A stretch of DNA of 64,000 nucleotides, from NCBI RefSeq assembly GCF_035317345.1, contig NZ_JAYKTU010000003.1. One strand, 5' to 3'. Made by a program: the position numbers and the translations under genes. Under the pieces are notes generated by a model that was not told the origin of the DNA, did no database searches, and saw only the letters and a list, made by a program, of their open reading frames with translations. Of the stretch, positions 34,982 to 44,814 are shown one piece after another (positions within the stretch are counted from its first letter, which is position 1; each line of letters begins with the position of its first letter). This DNA comes from Cellvibrio fontiphilus (lineage in GTDB: Bacteria; Pseudomonadota; Gammaproteobacteria; Pseudomonadales; Cellvibrionaceae).

Positions 34982-35257
34982 TTAATTACCACCGCGGACA
35001 AACATCAATCCTATAGTATTGCGCAACTGATGAACCACACGCATACGTACTGGTTCAACATTAATAGCGCCAACTGCTTTTTTAAACTTCACCATTACTT
35101 CAGTGCCAACTGGTGGACAAATTTGATTTTCAATTTGCACCTGAGCCCCGCCGTCTGAAATATCTTTAGCAAAACCAACAATGGTGCCAAAACTGGGGTT
35201 GGACATTTCAACTCTGACTGATGTCGAGGTGCGTTCAAAAACGCGACGTTCGTTCAC
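34982..35257 (-). CDS. PilZ domain protein
   Basis: 91 aa, a single PilZ domain. The c-di-GMP motif RxxxR is in the start ERRVFERTSTSVRVEM and the D/N-x-S-x-x-G motif is DISDGGAQVQ. So it should bind cyclic di-GMP and alter a partner, perhaps motility or surface traits. Start is GTG at 35257, preceded by GGAGATG. Stands alone between the LRR lipoprotein and purC; window also has two GGDEF/EAL proteins that could shape the signal. Confidence 0.9.
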   Translation of the reverse strand: MNERRVFERTSTSVRVEMSNPSFGTIVGFAKDISDGGAQVQIENQICPPVGTEVMVKFKKAVGAINVEPVRMRVVHQLRNTIGLMFVRGGN

Positions 35258-35344
35258 AATAACATCTCCATTTCAATCTCCGCGCGCGAGCAATGATCAA
35301 TATTTATAGATTATAGTTTCTAATTGCCAGAACACACAGCAGCA

Positions 35345-35369
35345 ACAAAAAAGGGGCCGGAGCCCCCTT
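35345..35369 (-). terminator. Terminator of the dapA-purC cluster
   Basis: AAGGGGCC-ggA-GCCCCCTT (35351-35369). T-run on the minus strand (TTTTTTGTTG). About 20 bp after the purC stop. Confidence 0.85.
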
Positions 35370-35391
35370 CTATTTCCAATTGCGACTACAA

Positions 35392-36102
35392 CTAAAAAGT
35401 CAGACCCAACCGCTGACCAACCATCTCATAAGACTCGACCACATTACCAAGATTTTGACGGAAGCGATCTTTATCCAATTTTTCACGGGTGTCTTTATCC
35501 CACAGACGACAGCCATCCGGCGAAAACTCATCACCAAGAATTACTTCACCCTTATGCAGACCAAACTCCACCTTGAAATCAACCAACAGCATATTGCCTT
35601 CAGCAAAAAGCGCTTTAAGTATGTCATTGATTTTAAAGGTAAGTTCTTTCATGCGCGCCAATTGTTCAGGGGTGGCCCAACCAAAGGATTGCACATGGGA
35701 TTCATTGACCATGGGGTCACCCAAGGCATCATTTTTCAAGAACAACTCAAAAGTAGGAGGATTTAATTCCAATCCCTCTTGAACCCCCAAACGACGCACC
35801 AGTGAACCGGCAGCCAGATTGCGTACCACACACTCCACGGGGATCATCTCCATGGTCTTAACCAGCACTTCAGTGTCAGACAGGAGTTTCACAAAGTGGG
35901 TAGGAATACCAGCTTCTTGCAGCTTACCCATAATGAAAGCATTGAACTTGTTATTCACCATGCCTTTGCGATCCAACTGCTCGATACGCTTGCCATCAAA
36001 GGCAGAAGTATCATTGCGAAATAACATAATCAAATGATCTGGATCATCTGTTTTGAAGATGGATTTGGCTTTGCCAGCGTAGAGTTGTTCGCGCTTTTCC
36101 AT
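35392..36102 (-). CDS. purC: Phosphoribosylaminoimidazole-succinocarboxamide synthase
   Basis: 236 aa, full length. SAICAR synthetase of purine synthesis; joins aspartate to CAIR with ATP. Motifs: LYAGKAKSIF (ATP-binding), NDTSAFDGKR, IPVECVVRNLAAGSLVRRLG, VDFKVEFGLHKGEVILGDE and SPDGCRLWD. Last of the dapA-bamC-MBL-purC order common in gammaproteobacteria. Gap of about 40 bp after the MBL gene. Confidence 0.97.
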   Translation of the reverse strand: MEKREQLYAGKAKSIFKTDDPDHLIMLFRNDTSAFDGKRIEQLDRKGMVNNKFNAFIMGKLQEAGIPTHFVKLLSDTEVLVKTMEMIPVECVVRNLAAGSLVRRLGVQEGLELNPPTFELFLKNDALGDPMVNESHVQSFGWATPEQLARMKELTFKINDILKALFAEGNMLLVDFKVEFGLHKGEVILGDEFSPDGCRLWDKDTREKLDKDRFRQNLGNVVESYEMVGQRLGLTF

Positions 36103-36142
36103 TAATGGGCCTGCTATTTAAAGGTAAAGGTAATAAATCGAA

Positions 36143-36913
36143 TTAACACACAGATAACCAGTCAAATCCCTGGTTTTGACACGCAAAAGTCACTTGTTTG
36201 ACCTCCGCCGTGACGGGTGCCAAAGCGGCTTGTGCCAGCTCTAGCGAATTATTTTGCTGACTGATATGGGCAATCACCAAGTGCTGCAAACGCGCACAAT
36301 CCAAACGCTGCAGGAAGCCAGCGGCCTGCTGGTTACTCAAGTGCCCCCACAAACCACCTACCCGCTGCTTAAGTGAAGTAGGGTAATCGCCCGAAGCAAG
36401 CATTGCCGGATCATGATTGGCCTCCAACAACATTGCATCCAGATTTTGGTAATGCGCCTCTACATGAGCAGTTATGCTGCCCAAATCAGTAAGAACACCC
36501 AAGCGTCGACCTGCATATTCAAACACAAACTGGGATGGCTCACGCGCATCATGAGGAACCGCTACAGGGGTGACCTGTAACTGGTCGAGCTCAAATGGCT
36601 GGTAAGCCTCGATCAAACGTAGATCCGGCAACTCCCCCATGTTGCGACTATGATATGTGCCTGGCGTCATATAAACCGGCAAATCATAGCGACGCGCCAT
36701 GGCCGCAACACCTTTTATGTGATCTGTATGCTCGTGGGTAACCAGTATAGCGGTCAGGTCTTCTGCCCGCTTACCCAAGCGCGACAGGCGCTCATTGGCC
36801 TGTTTGACGCTGAATCCACAATCGATAAGCAGTGTGCCTGTGCCCCATTCGACAAGCGTCGAATTACCGCGGCTGCCGCTGCCCAGCGACGCAAATCTAA
36901 AAGGTCCTGACAT
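36143..36913 (-). CDS. MBL-fold metallo-hydrolase (YycJ/WalJ-like)
   Basis: 256 aa metallo-beta-lactamase fold. Metal motif VTHEHTDHIKG (HxHxDH), further ligands in AVPHDAREP, LTDLG and AHISQQNNS. GSGSRGNSTLVE at the start is typical of the YycJ-type group. Probably a phosphodiesterase or nuclease-like hydrolase in the cytosol; substrate not known in this branch. Its ATG directly follows the bamC stop with no spacer, indicating translational coupling. Confidence 0.9.
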   Translation of the reverse strand: MSGPFRFASLGSGSRGNSTLVEWGTGTLLIDCGFSVKQANERLSRLGKRAEDLTAILVTHEHTDHIKGVAAMARRYDLPVYMTPGTYHSRNMGELPDLRLIEAYQPFELDQLQVTPVAVPHDAREPSQFVFEYAGRRLGVLTDLGSITAHVEAHYQNLDAMLLEANHDPAMLASGDYPTSLKQRVGGLWGHLSNQQAAGFLQRLDCARLQHLVIAHISQQNNSLELAQAALAPVTAEVKQVTFACQNQGFDWLSVC

Positions 36914-38125
36914 TTAGATCAGATTTTTACGCAACAAAGTCACCAAGTGGCGTGCCTCACCAGTAGGTAAGCGCTTACCGTAAGGGTCGCGAACACGCAC
37001 AATAAAATCGTTGTTATCACCTGTAATAACAATCAAATAACCGGGCGCTTTGGGCAATACTTTTTCTTTCTTGCGTTCTGAGCGCGGAGCAGCTTCAAAC
37101 TCGTCTCCCGTCAACATGTTGGCTTTAATCTGAGCAAGACTGTAAGGCGTTGTGGGTGGTTTGGGATTCAATCCAATTCTAAAAAGTCGCTTAAAAAATC
37201 CAGGCTTGGCATCTTCCGGATCCTTATAGTGAACATAGTAAAGCGCCGCATCAGCATCAGCCTCGAAGGTTGTAAAACCATCTTTTTTAGCAGCATAGGC
37301 CAAAGTAGCAAAAGCCCGGGTGCGATCAAGTTTGATTTGCATAGCTGGCTCACCACGCAACATCGTCAGGTTAGCTTTTACTGAACCACCAATTGCCTGT
37401 GCAAGTAACGATGTGCCACCCTCGGCTGTCTCGCTCGCCAAGGTAGCAGCTAACTCGTCCAGCATCCATTTTTCGCGCTCAGCATTTATCGACTTACGCG
37501 GCCAATTCATATCGGCTGCAGGTTTTTCACTGGCGGGAACACTCATGTGGACAATGTGAATTTCTGTCGTTTCAGGTTGAACCCCCTGATCAATCTGCAA
37601 GCGATAACGATCATAGGTAGCCAGATCAGTTTTGAATTGCAACCAGCTGGTTTCAATAATGCCGCGGCTAATATCAGCGCGACTAACCGGCAAATTATTT
37701 ACATTCAGGAAATTACGAATTCGTGGCCACACCTCGCCGGGAGCAGCATTGAGCAAGATCCAGCTTTCACCACCAACTCGCTGAATTTTCACATTTTCCT
37801 GCTCCAGATTTGCAGAAAGCGGCATAGGACGCGGCACTTCAGTATCTATGGAGTCCGGATCATAACCAAAATCAGTCGCTGTGATAGGCGGTATAGGATA
37901 AAGCTCACCCATTGCTTCAGAATGCTTGCCCGCAGGCAAAACCAGAGGCGGGATATTATCTGCCTTGAGGTAGTCGCTCTCGCGATTGCGAAATACCCCC
38001 TCATCGCCAAAAAACATACCGCACCCAGACAGGGAGATCCCTAAAGAAGCCACAAGTAACAACTGCAGCGGGCGATTGATGCGGTAAGCGGATATTTTTA
38101 TCGTCATTGCGCTATATAAACTCAT
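36914..38125 (-). CDS. bamC: Outer membrane assembly lipoprotein BamC
   Basis: About 403 aa. Lipoprotein signal with lipobox SLSGC, followed by the unstructured N-terminal region that contacts BamD (GVFRNRESDYLKADNIPPLV), then two helix-grip domains (GESWILLNAAPGEVWPRIRN and ITGDNNDFIVRVRDPYGKRL). Part of the BAM complex that inserts outer-membrane barrels. Start uncertain: 38125 has GAGAAG nearby; 38107 (MTIKIS) is the other choice. It lies directly after dapA as usual. Confidence 0.92.
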   Translation of the reverse strand: MSLYSAMTIKISAYRINRPLQLLLVASLGISLSGCGMFFGDEGVFRNRESDYLKADNIPPLVLPAGKHSEAMGELYPIPPITATDFGYDPDSIDTEVPRPMPLSANLEQENVKIQRVGGESWILLNAAPGEVWPRIRNFLNVNNLPVSRADISRGIIETSWLQFKTDLATYDRYRLQIDQGVQPETTEIHIVHMSVPASEKPAADMNWPRKSINAEREKWMLDELAATLASETAEGGTSLLAQAIGGSVKANLTMLRGEPAMQIKLDRTRAFATLAYAAKKDGFTTFEADADAALYYVHYKDPEDAKPGFFKRLFRIGLNPKPPTTPYSLAQIKANMLTGDEFEAAPRSERKKEKVLPKAPGYLIVITGDNNDFIVRVRDPYGKRLPTGEARHLVTLLRKNLI

Positions 38126-38161
38126 GAATCTTCTCATCGACAACAGCACATCAGGAGGTGG

Positions 38162-39034
38162 TTAAACACCAGCTGCCTGCATAGCTGTTTTAAGCTGTTG
38201 GTGATACTGCTCCGACAAACGTGTCAGCGGCAGGCGAATACCCGATTGAATCAACCCCATTTGTTCCACAGCCCATTTAACCGGAATAGGGTTGGATTCA
38301 ACAAACATGGCAGCATGCAAAGGCAGCAAACGTTGATTAATTGCACGTGCTTCTTCAGCATTACCTGCCAAGGCCAATTCGCACATACGCGCGATGGCAG
38401 CAGGTACGACATTCGCCGTGACAGAAATATCCCCTTTACCACCTAAAAGTATTAAATCAACCGCAGTTGCGTCATCGCCAGAGATGATGGCGAAGTCCAC
38501 TGGCGCTTGCTCTACCAGCAAACGAGCGCGCTCAAGATCACCTGTCGCCTCTTTAATACCGATGATATTGGCAATTTTGGCCAAGCGCAGGGTAGTTTCC
38601 GGTTTCATATCTACTCCGGTGCGCCCCGGCACGTTGTACAGGATTTGTGGTATGGCAACCGCTTGGGCGATATGCGCATGGTGTAGGTACAAACCTTCCT
38701 GGGTAGGCTTGTTGTAATAGGGAGTAACCAACAGACAAGCATCCGCTCCTGCATCTTTTGCAGCCTGGGTAAGTTCAACTGCTTCAGACGTGGAGTTGGC
38801 ACCGGTTCCAGCGATCACTGGTATACGACCATTAACTTGATCTACCACTTTTTTAATGACTGCGAGATGCTCTTCTACCGTCAGGGTGGCTGACTCACCG
38901 GTCGTGCCTACGGCAACAATCGCATGGGTTCCCTGCTCAAGATGCCAGTCCACCAATTTGTGCAAACTCGCCCAATCCAGGGAGTTATCTGCATTCATGG
39001 GGGTCACCAGGGCAACCATACTGCCTTGAATCAT
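38162..39034 (-). CDS. dapA: 4-hydroxy-tetrahydrodipicolinate synthase
   Basis: 290 aa, full length. Condenses pyruvate with aspartate semialdehyde in lysine and diaminopimelate synthesis. TIM-barrel motifs: GTTGESATL (substrate loop), YNVPGRTGVDM with the catalytic Tyr, and GIKEATGDLER with the Schiff-base Lys. Ribosome site GGAGC before ATG. Followed by bamC 36 bp on. Confidence 0.97.
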   Translation of the reverse strand: MIQGSMVALVTPMNADNSLDWASLHKLVDWHLEQGTHAIVAVGTTGESATLTVEEHLAVIKKVVDQVNGRIPVIAGTGANSTSEAVELTQAAKDAGADACLLVTPYYNKPTQEGLYLHHAHIAQAVAIPQILYNVPGRTGVDMKPETTLRLAKIANIIGIKEATGDLERARLLVEQAPVDFAIISGDDATAVDLILLGGKGDISVTANVVPAAIARMCELALAGNAEEARAINQRLLPLHAAMFVESNPIPVKWAVEQMGLIQSGIRLPLTRLSEQYHQQLKTAMQAAGV

Positions 39035-39230
39035 CGGGAGCTCCGTTAGTCAGCAAATAAAGCTGGCATCAAATAAATAAGGAAAGAAATAAGAATTAAA
39101 AGAAGGTCATCGCACGAAAGGCGCAATGGTACTGAGTGGGGCCATCCGAAACAAGCTAAACCCCACTCTGGCACACCATCGCGCCCTGTTTACTACTTTT
39201 AAAATCGCGACTTAGTTTTTCACTCGATCA

Positions 39231-40304
39231 TTACTTTTTAAAATCGAGCATTCGCTGCAGAGGGATCATCGCCTGACGCCCCAATTCTGGATCGACATGG
39301 ATCTCGTTGCCTGCACGATCAAACACGCTGGCAAGATTATCCAGCACATTCATTGCCATCCAGGGGCAGTTGGCACAAGAGCGGCATGTCGCACCACTGC
39401 CTGCCGTTGGTGCTATATGAAAAACCTTATCAGGATTCAACTGCTGCATTTTGTAAAAGATGCCCTGATCAGTTGCCACAATAAACTCACGGTTAGGCAA
39501 TGTTTGCGCCGCTTTAATCAATTGCGAAGTCGAGCCTGCCACATCAGCCAAATCTACTACCGCCTTGGGCGATTCAGGATGCACTAGCACCGCTGCATCC
39601 GGGTAGAGCAATTTTAAGTCCTCCACCCCCTTGGCTTTAAATTCTTCGTGCACAATACAGGCACCGTCCCACAACAAGACATCTGCACCGGTTTTTTGTT
39701 GCACATAAGCACCTAGATGTTTATCTGGCGCCCAGAGGATTTTTTTACCCTGACGATCCAAATAGTCGACAACATCCAGAGCAATACTGGAGGTAACCAC
39801 CCAATCAGCACGGGCTTTTACTGCGGCAGAGGTATTGGCGTAAACCACCACGGTGCGATCAGGATGCTGATCGCAAAACGCAGAGAACTCCTCAATAGGG
39901 CACCCCAGATCCAATGAACAAGTAGCCTCAAGCGTAGGCATTAACACACGCTTCTCAGGAGTGAGAATTTTGGCTGTCTCGCCCATGAATTTCACACCTG
40001 CAACTATCAATGTATCGGCGGAATGATTTTTTCCGAAACGAGCCATTTCCAATGAATCAGATACACAACCACCCGTCTCTTCTGCCAGCGCCTGAATTAA
40101 AGGATCAGTGTAGTAATGAGCAACCAACACTGCATTGTGCTGCTTCAGCAGGGACTTGATACGCGCCTTGTATTCCGCCTCTTGTTCAGGCGTGTATTGC
40201 GGCGCACTCCAAGCGCGGGCAAGGTGTTGTTTTACCAAGTCCTGCGCATTGGGGTCGCGCGGAGCGAGACTTACGCGCTCGGTCACATTCAAAAGCTCTG
40301 ACAT
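39231..40304 (-). CDS. nadA: Quinolinate synthase
   Basis: 357 aa. Makes quinolinate from iminoaspartate and dihydroxyacetone phosphate, using a 4Fe-4S cluster, for NAD synthesis. Seen: LVAHYYTDPLIQALAEETGG, VAGVKFMGETAKIL, cluster Cys in EATCSLDLGCP, WDGACIVHEEF and the C-terminal ATCRSCANCPWMAMN. Start 40304 (MSELLNV) chosen for GAGGC; the longer frame to 40367 has no support. Monocistronic. Downstream, 39135-39167 holds AGTGGGG/CCCCACT without a T-run. Confidence 0.96.
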   Translation of the reverse strand: MSELLNVTERVSLAPRDPNAQDLVKQHLARAWSAPQYTPEQEAEYKARIKSLLKQHNAVLVAHYYTDPLIQALAEETGGCVSDSLEMARFGKNHSADTLIVAGVKFMGETAKILTPEKRVLMPTLEATCSLDLGCPIEEFSAFCDQHPDRTVVVYANTSAAVKARADWVVTSSIALDVVDYLDRQGKKILWAPDKHLGAYVQQKTGADVLLWDGACIVHEEFKAKGVEDLKLLYPDAAVLVHPESPKAVVDLADVAGSTSQLIKAAQTLPNREFIVATDQGIFYKMQQLNPDKVFHIAPTAGSGATCRSCANCPWMAMNVLDNLASVFDRAGNEIHVDPELGRQAMIPLQRMLDFKK

Positions 40305-40424
40305 AAAATTGCCTCGGTGGTCACTTACCCGCACGGCAAGCAAGAAAATCGCGCCAGATTTTATCACAGCGCGATATTCTCAACGGGAAAATTAACTGCG
40401 CGCGGAAGAACTTCGACGCAATAA

Positions 40425-40450
40425 AAAAGGGCGCTAACAAGCGCCCTTTT
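40425..40450 (-). terminator. Terminator of the tRNA-Lys pair
   Basis: AAAAGGGCGC-taacaa-GCGCCCTTTT (40425-40450). Minus strand ends TTTTTTATTG. About 15 bp after the second tRNA. Confidence 0.88.
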
Positions 40451-40464
40451 AGAAATTACGTAAA

Positions 40465-40540
40465 TGGTGGGTCGTGCTGGATTCGAACCAGCGACCAATT
40501 GGTTAAAAGCCAACTGCTCTACCGACTGAGCTAACGACCC
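40465..40540 (-). tRNA. tRNA-Lys (anticodon TTT), distal copy
   Basis: 76 nt including encoded CCA. Acceptor GGGTCGT pairs with ACGACCC, the T arm carries GGTTCGAATCC, and the anticodon loop is CTTTTAA giving UUU. Identical to the copy at 40580-40655. Confidence 0.97.
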
Positions 40541-40579
40541 ACAGACGCATTTTGTTTTCACCGCTTTTTATGTTGAAAG

Positions 40580-40655
40580 TGGTGGGTCGTGCTGGATTCG
40601 AACCAGCGACCAATTGGTTAAAAGCCAACTGCTCTACCGACTGAGCTAACGACCC
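40580..40655 (-). tRNA. tRNA-Lys (anticodon TTT), proximal copy
   Basis: 76 nt including encoded CCA. Same sequence as 40465-40540, 39 bp apart; the two are likely one transcript ended by the 40425-40450 terminator. Confidence 0.97.
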
Positions 40656-40915
40656 TAAATGCGAGGCGCGTATAATAAGGTTTTGATGCAAAAAGACAAG
40701 CGTTTTTTTGAAACTTTTTATCATCACCAACAAGATTGGCAGCAATAGCTCAAACAAAAAACAATTTGCACTGCAATCAAACAATATCACTAGCGCTTGT
40801 TCAGGCGCATGGCGCAATACCCAGGGCAACAGCAAACTTTAAGTCCCGATGGGCAAATTCTGACCTATCATTCATGAGGAAAATCACGGTTTACAGACAC
40901 TCATGAGATTCACGC

Positions 40916-43900
40916 ATGCCGCTTGCGCAATTCGCAGAAAATACACCTGGAGCCAGTAAAATCAAAATAAGCCACTGTTTGTTCTTAGTGTTGGCTTATG
41001 TTTCCACTGGCTTGCTGGGGCTACTCGTGCCTTTTGAAAACGCCAAGGTGACTCTCTTTTGGCTGCCCAGTGGCATAGCTGCGGCTGCCCTTTACAGGTG
41101 GAATACCAAACTCTGGCCATGCGTTTTTGTGGCCGCCTTGATTATCAATATAAGTTCAGGGCACAACCTGCTATTGAATCTATTGATTGCTGCAGGGAAC
41201 ACACTGGCACCACTAGCGACTGTCTGGCTATTGAGACATTTCAACTGCGACCTCGCGAGCCTGGATCGCCGAAACGCGATTGGTTTTTTTCTGCTCGGTG
41301 CTTTGAGCATGACATTGTCAGCGCTGGTGGGGTCCAGCCTCTTGGGTGTTTATCATCAGTTGTCATTGGAAACCTCGGCATATATTGCAATTGCCTGGTG
41401 GATGGGCGATAGCCTGGGAGTCTTTTTGGCAATGCCTGTGCTCGTTAATATGAATCGCAAATATCTCGAAAAGGTAGCAAAACGCAAAAAAGATTTTTTT
41501 ATGATCATGGCAACCAGCCTGGCAATGGGCCTGATTTGTTTTCCGCTGAACAACTACGCAGATGGCGCACATCTTCCCATCGTTTTTATCACCTTTGTGT
41601 GCGTTGCCTGGGCCGCGTTATGGTTTGGTTTATTTGGGAGCGCATTGACCACTATCGGTTTCTGTTTTCTCGCCATTTGGGCCACAGTCAACAATTTGGG
41701 GCCGTTCGTCCTACCCAACCTTCACTTGAGTTTTTGGTTGATTTGGCTGTACACCGCTGGCACCGTCATCCTCGGCTTTATGATCACAGCGGCTCACATC
41801 ACGATTTCCAACAGTTACGACCGCTTGGTGCAATCCGACCTCCATCAGGAGCAACAGCAAGCACAACTGGCCCATGCTCAACTGATGGCGCGACTAGCAC
41901 ACTGGCAGTGGGACCCACTGGGTGATGACTATCAATTCAGCCCATCCATACACACTCTCTTCGGGCTACCCAAGGAACACCTGAATGGCAAGATGAAGGG
42001 TTTTGTCGATACATTTATTCATCCTGATGATCGCCTGTTGTTACAGGTCGCGCTGAAATCAGCCCTGGAACAACCGCAACCACTGTCGCTGGATGTACGC
42101 CTGGACACGCGGAGCAGCCAATCTTATTGGGTTCAACTACAAGCCGACAAAAGCAGCGGGACACAGGCGCCACTGCTACAAGGCACAATTCAGGATATTA
42201 CTGAGCGTAAACGGCTGGATTTGGCGCTCGCTGCTGCCGCTGCTGATGCTGCATCGGCACCTGACTTTTTTGTCACTATGCTACGCGCGCTGAGCGAGGC
42301 AGTTGGAGCGGATCATGTGTTAATCAGCTTGATTGACGCTGAAAACCCAATGCAAGCCCATACTCATACCTACCTCAAGCGCGGCGAGCTCCAACCAAAT
42401 TTTAGCTATGACCTGAAACACACCCCCTGCGCCGATGTGATGGACGAAAACCTTTGCTACGTCAGCGAAGGGGCTGTGAGCCACTATCCTGATGATGAAA
42501 TGTTTCGCGCTTATCGCATAGAAAGTTACCTTGGTGTCGGTATCCGCAATGCAGAAGCCAAGCCGATTGGTATTTTAATAGCCATGGCCGAGCACCCCAT
42601 CCCTGTCTCCCCGCAATTAAGTTCACTGCTGATGATTTTTGCCGAGCGTATCGGCGGCGAATTACGTCGCGCGCAGGATCAGGAAAAGATTTATAACCTG
42701 GCATTTTTTGATCCACTCACCCGCTTGCCCAATCGCCGCATGCTGCAGGATCGCCTGAGGCTGGTTATCTCCCAGAGTGCGCGCAGCAAACAATATGCAG
42801 CGCTGCTATTTATCGACCTGGATCACTTCAAACTACTCAATGATACGCGCGGTCATCATATTGGCGACCAGTTACTGGTACAGGTTGCGGAGCGTATTAG
42901 CAGTATTATTCGCAGTTCGGATTTGGCTGCCCGCTTGGGTGGCGATGAGTTCGTGGTGGTCTTTGATAACCTGGGAGAAAATCCGCAAGACGCCGCACTG
43001 GAGGCCAAAAAACGCGCGGAGCAGCTACATCAGCTCATCAGTCTGCCCTATGCACTGCGGCAATCGGTTTATCACTGCACCATAAGCATTGGCGTGAGCC
43101 TGTTCAACAGCCAAAATGATTCGATTGATGATTTGTTGCGCCATGCCGATGCCGCCATGTACCAAGCCAAAGACAGCGGTCGCAATGCCATCCGCTTTTT
43201 TGATCCCATGATGCAATCGCATCTGGAAAAACGCGCAGCCATTGAGGAGGATTTACGCAGCGCCCACGACTCGCACCGGCAGCTTATCCCCTACTATCAG
43301 GTGCAAGTAAATGCCCAAGGCAAGGCAATCGGGGTGGAGTTATTATTGCGCTGGCAACACCCACAAAAAGGCATGATTTCTCCTGCAGACTTTATCCCTG
43401 TTGCCGAGCAGACTGGCTTGATAGTCCCCATGGGGCGCGAGGTAATTCGGCAGGCCTGCCAACAATTAATCCGCTGGCGTCAGCATCCCGAATTTGCCCA
43501 CTTGAATATCGCAGTGAACGTGAGCCCCATTCAGTTCAATCAGCCTAATTTTGTCGAGGATGTACTGACAATTGTGGACGACAGTGGCGTAAACCCGCAG
43601 CAGCTCAAATTGGAGCTGACCGAAAGCTCACTGCTAAAGAATGTTGACCAGAGTATCGGCAAAATGCAGCAATTGCAGGATCGCGGCATAGGGTTTTCGA
43701 TGGATGACTTCGGCATCGGCTACTCGTCCCTGTCCTATCTCAAGCGCTTGCCACTGGATCAATTGAAAATTGACCAAACATTTGTGCGCGACATAGCCAT
43801 AGACCCCAACGATGCGATTATTGCCCGCACTATTATCGCCATGGCGCACAACATGAATTTGCAAGTGATTGCAGAGGGTGTGGAGACAGATGATCAGCAA

Positions 43901-44011
43901 AAGTTTCTGGAGCAGAACGGGTGCAGCTTGTTTCAGGGTTACTTTTTTGGGCGCCCCATGCCACTTGAGCAGCTTGAACAGGAACTCAGGGCGCGTGGTT
44001 ACTGCGGATAA
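40916..44011 (+). CDS. MASE1-PAS-GAF-GGDEF-EAL membrane c-di-GMP enzyme
   Basis: 1031 aa. Residues about 15-305: MASE1 sensor with eight or so helices (TLFWLPSGIAAAALYRW, AWWMGDSLGVFLAMPVL). About 320-430: PAS. About 440-590: GAF. About 595-765: GGDEF with intact RLGGDEF and LTRLPNRRMLQDRL, so diguanylate cyclase activity is likely. About 775-1025: EAL with GVELLLRWQHP (EAL reads ELL), NVSPIQFNQ, ELTESSLLKN and DDFGIGYSSLSYLKRL; catalytic acidic residues are present. Probably both makes and breaks c-di-GMP, or is governed by the sensor. Alone on its transcript; its stop abuts the converging queC stop. Confidence 0.92.
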   Translation: MPLAQFAENTPGASKIKISHCLFLVLAYVSTGLLGLLVPFENAKVTLFWLPSGIAAAALYRWNTKLWPCVFVAALIINISSGHNLLLNLLIAAGNTLAPLATVWLLRHFNCDLASLDRRNAIGFFLLGALSMTLSALVGSSLLGVYHQLSLETSAYIAIAWWMGDSLGVFLAMPVLVNMNRKYLEKVAKRKKDFFMIMATSLAMGLICFPLNNYADGAHLPIVFITFVCVAWAALWFGLFGSALTTIGFCFLAIWATVNNLGPFVLPNLHLSFWLIWLYTAGTVILGFMITAAHITISNSYDRLVQSDLHQEQQQAQLAHAQLMARLAHWQWDPLGDDYQFSPSIHTLFGLPKEHLNGKMKGFVDTFIHPDDRLLLQVALKSALEQPQPLSLDVRLDTRSSQSYWVQLQADKSSGTQAPLLQGTIQDITERKRLDLALAAAAADAASAPDFFVTMLRALSEAVGADHVLISLIDAENPMQAHTHTYLKRGELQPNFSYDLKHTPCADVMDENLCYVSEGAVSHYPDDEMFRAYRIESYLGVGIRNAEAKPIGILIAMAEHPIPVSPQLSSLLMIFAERIGGELRRAQDQEKIYNLAFFDPLTRLPNRRMLQDRLRLVISQSARSKQYAALLFIDLDHFKLLNDTRGHHIGDQLLVQVAERISSIIRSSDLAARLGGDEFVVVFDNLGENPQDAALEAKKRAEQLHQLISLPYALRQSVYHCTISIGVSLFNSQNDSIDDLLRHADAAMYQAKDSGRNAIRFFDPMMQSHLEKRAAIEEDLRSAHDSHRQLIPYYQVQVNAQGKAIGVELLLRWQHPQKGMISPADFIPVAEQTGLIVPMGREVIRQACQQLIRWRQHPEFAHLNIAVNVSPIQFNQPNFVEDVLTIVDDSGVNPQQLKLELTESSLLKNVDQSIGKMQQLQDRGIGFSMDDFGIGYSSLSYLKRLPLDQLKIDQTFVRDIAIDPNDAIIARTIIAMAHNMNLQVIAEGVETDDQQKFLEQNGCSLFQGYFFGRPMPLEQLEQELRARGYCG

Positions 44012-44692
44012 TCACACCACCTGGTAGCGGGTTGGGTCAGCCACACCTGCCTGCACAAACCCCTGCTTACGCAGACGACAACTGTCACACTTACCGCAGG
44101 CTTCACCCAAATCGTTAGCTTGATAGCAAGACACCGTAAGACTGTAATCCACCCCCAAGGCTATACCCTGCTGGATAATCTCGGCTTTGCTCAAGTGAAT
44201 AAGCGGTGTGCGGATATGCAATTTATTGCCTTCGGCACCGGCGCGGGTGGCAAGGTTAGCCATGACTTCATAAGCGGCAATATATTCCGGGCGACAATCC
44301 GGGTAACCAGAAAAATCCACCGCATTGACACCAATGAATATATCGTCGCAACCCAACACCTCAGCCCATCCCAGCGCGATGGACAAGAACACGGTATTGC
44401 GCGCCGGCACGTATGTCACCGGTATACCACCGGTCTCCTCTTCGGGTACGGCAATACTGTCGTCAGTCAACGCCGAACCACCAATCGCACGTAAATCCAG
44501 CTTGATAACCTTGTGCTCAACCGCACCCAGCGCCCGGGCAGTGCGCTCTGCTGCAGCTAACTCAGAGCGGTGGCGCTGCCCATAATCAAAACTCATTGAG
44601 TAACAGGCGTATCCTTCACTGCGTGCGATAGCGAGCACAGTGGTGGAATCCAAACCACCGGAAACAAGAACAACGGCTTTTTTTTGCGACAT
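44012..44692 (-). CDS. queC: 7-cyano-7-deazaguanine synthase
   Basis: 226 aa, full length. Makes preQ0 from CDG with ATP and ammonia in the queuosine pathway. ATP pyrophosphatase loop LVSGGLDSTTVLA, SFDYGQRHRSEL, and four zinc Cys in SCYQANDLGEACGKCDSCRL. Downstream of queE on the same strand with a 122-bp gap. queD is not in the window. Confidence 0.96.
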   Translation of the reverse strand: MSQKKAVVLVSGGLDSTTVLAIARSEGYACYSMSFDYGQRHRSELAAAERTARALGAVEHKVIKLDLRAIGGSALTDDSIAVPEEETGGIPVTYVPARNTVFLSIALGWAEVLGCDDIFIGVNAVDFSGYPDCRPEYIAAYEVMANLATRAGAEGNKLHIRTPLIHLSKAEIIQQGIALGVDYSLTVSCYQANDLGEACGKCDSCRLRKQGFVQAGVADPTRYQVV

Positions 44693-44814
44693 AACTCAAT
44701 CAACCACATCAGATAAGGAAGTAAGCAGGGCTAAACACAGGATGACAAGGCACGATAACAATGAATGCACTACAGCAATAAAAGCACCGACAAACTGGAA
44801 GCGCCGAAAAACGA

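Noticed and set aside
39135..39167. Stem AGTGGGG/CCCCACT after nadA as a terminator
   Set aside because: Long loop and no T-run on the minus strand; mentioned with nadA only.
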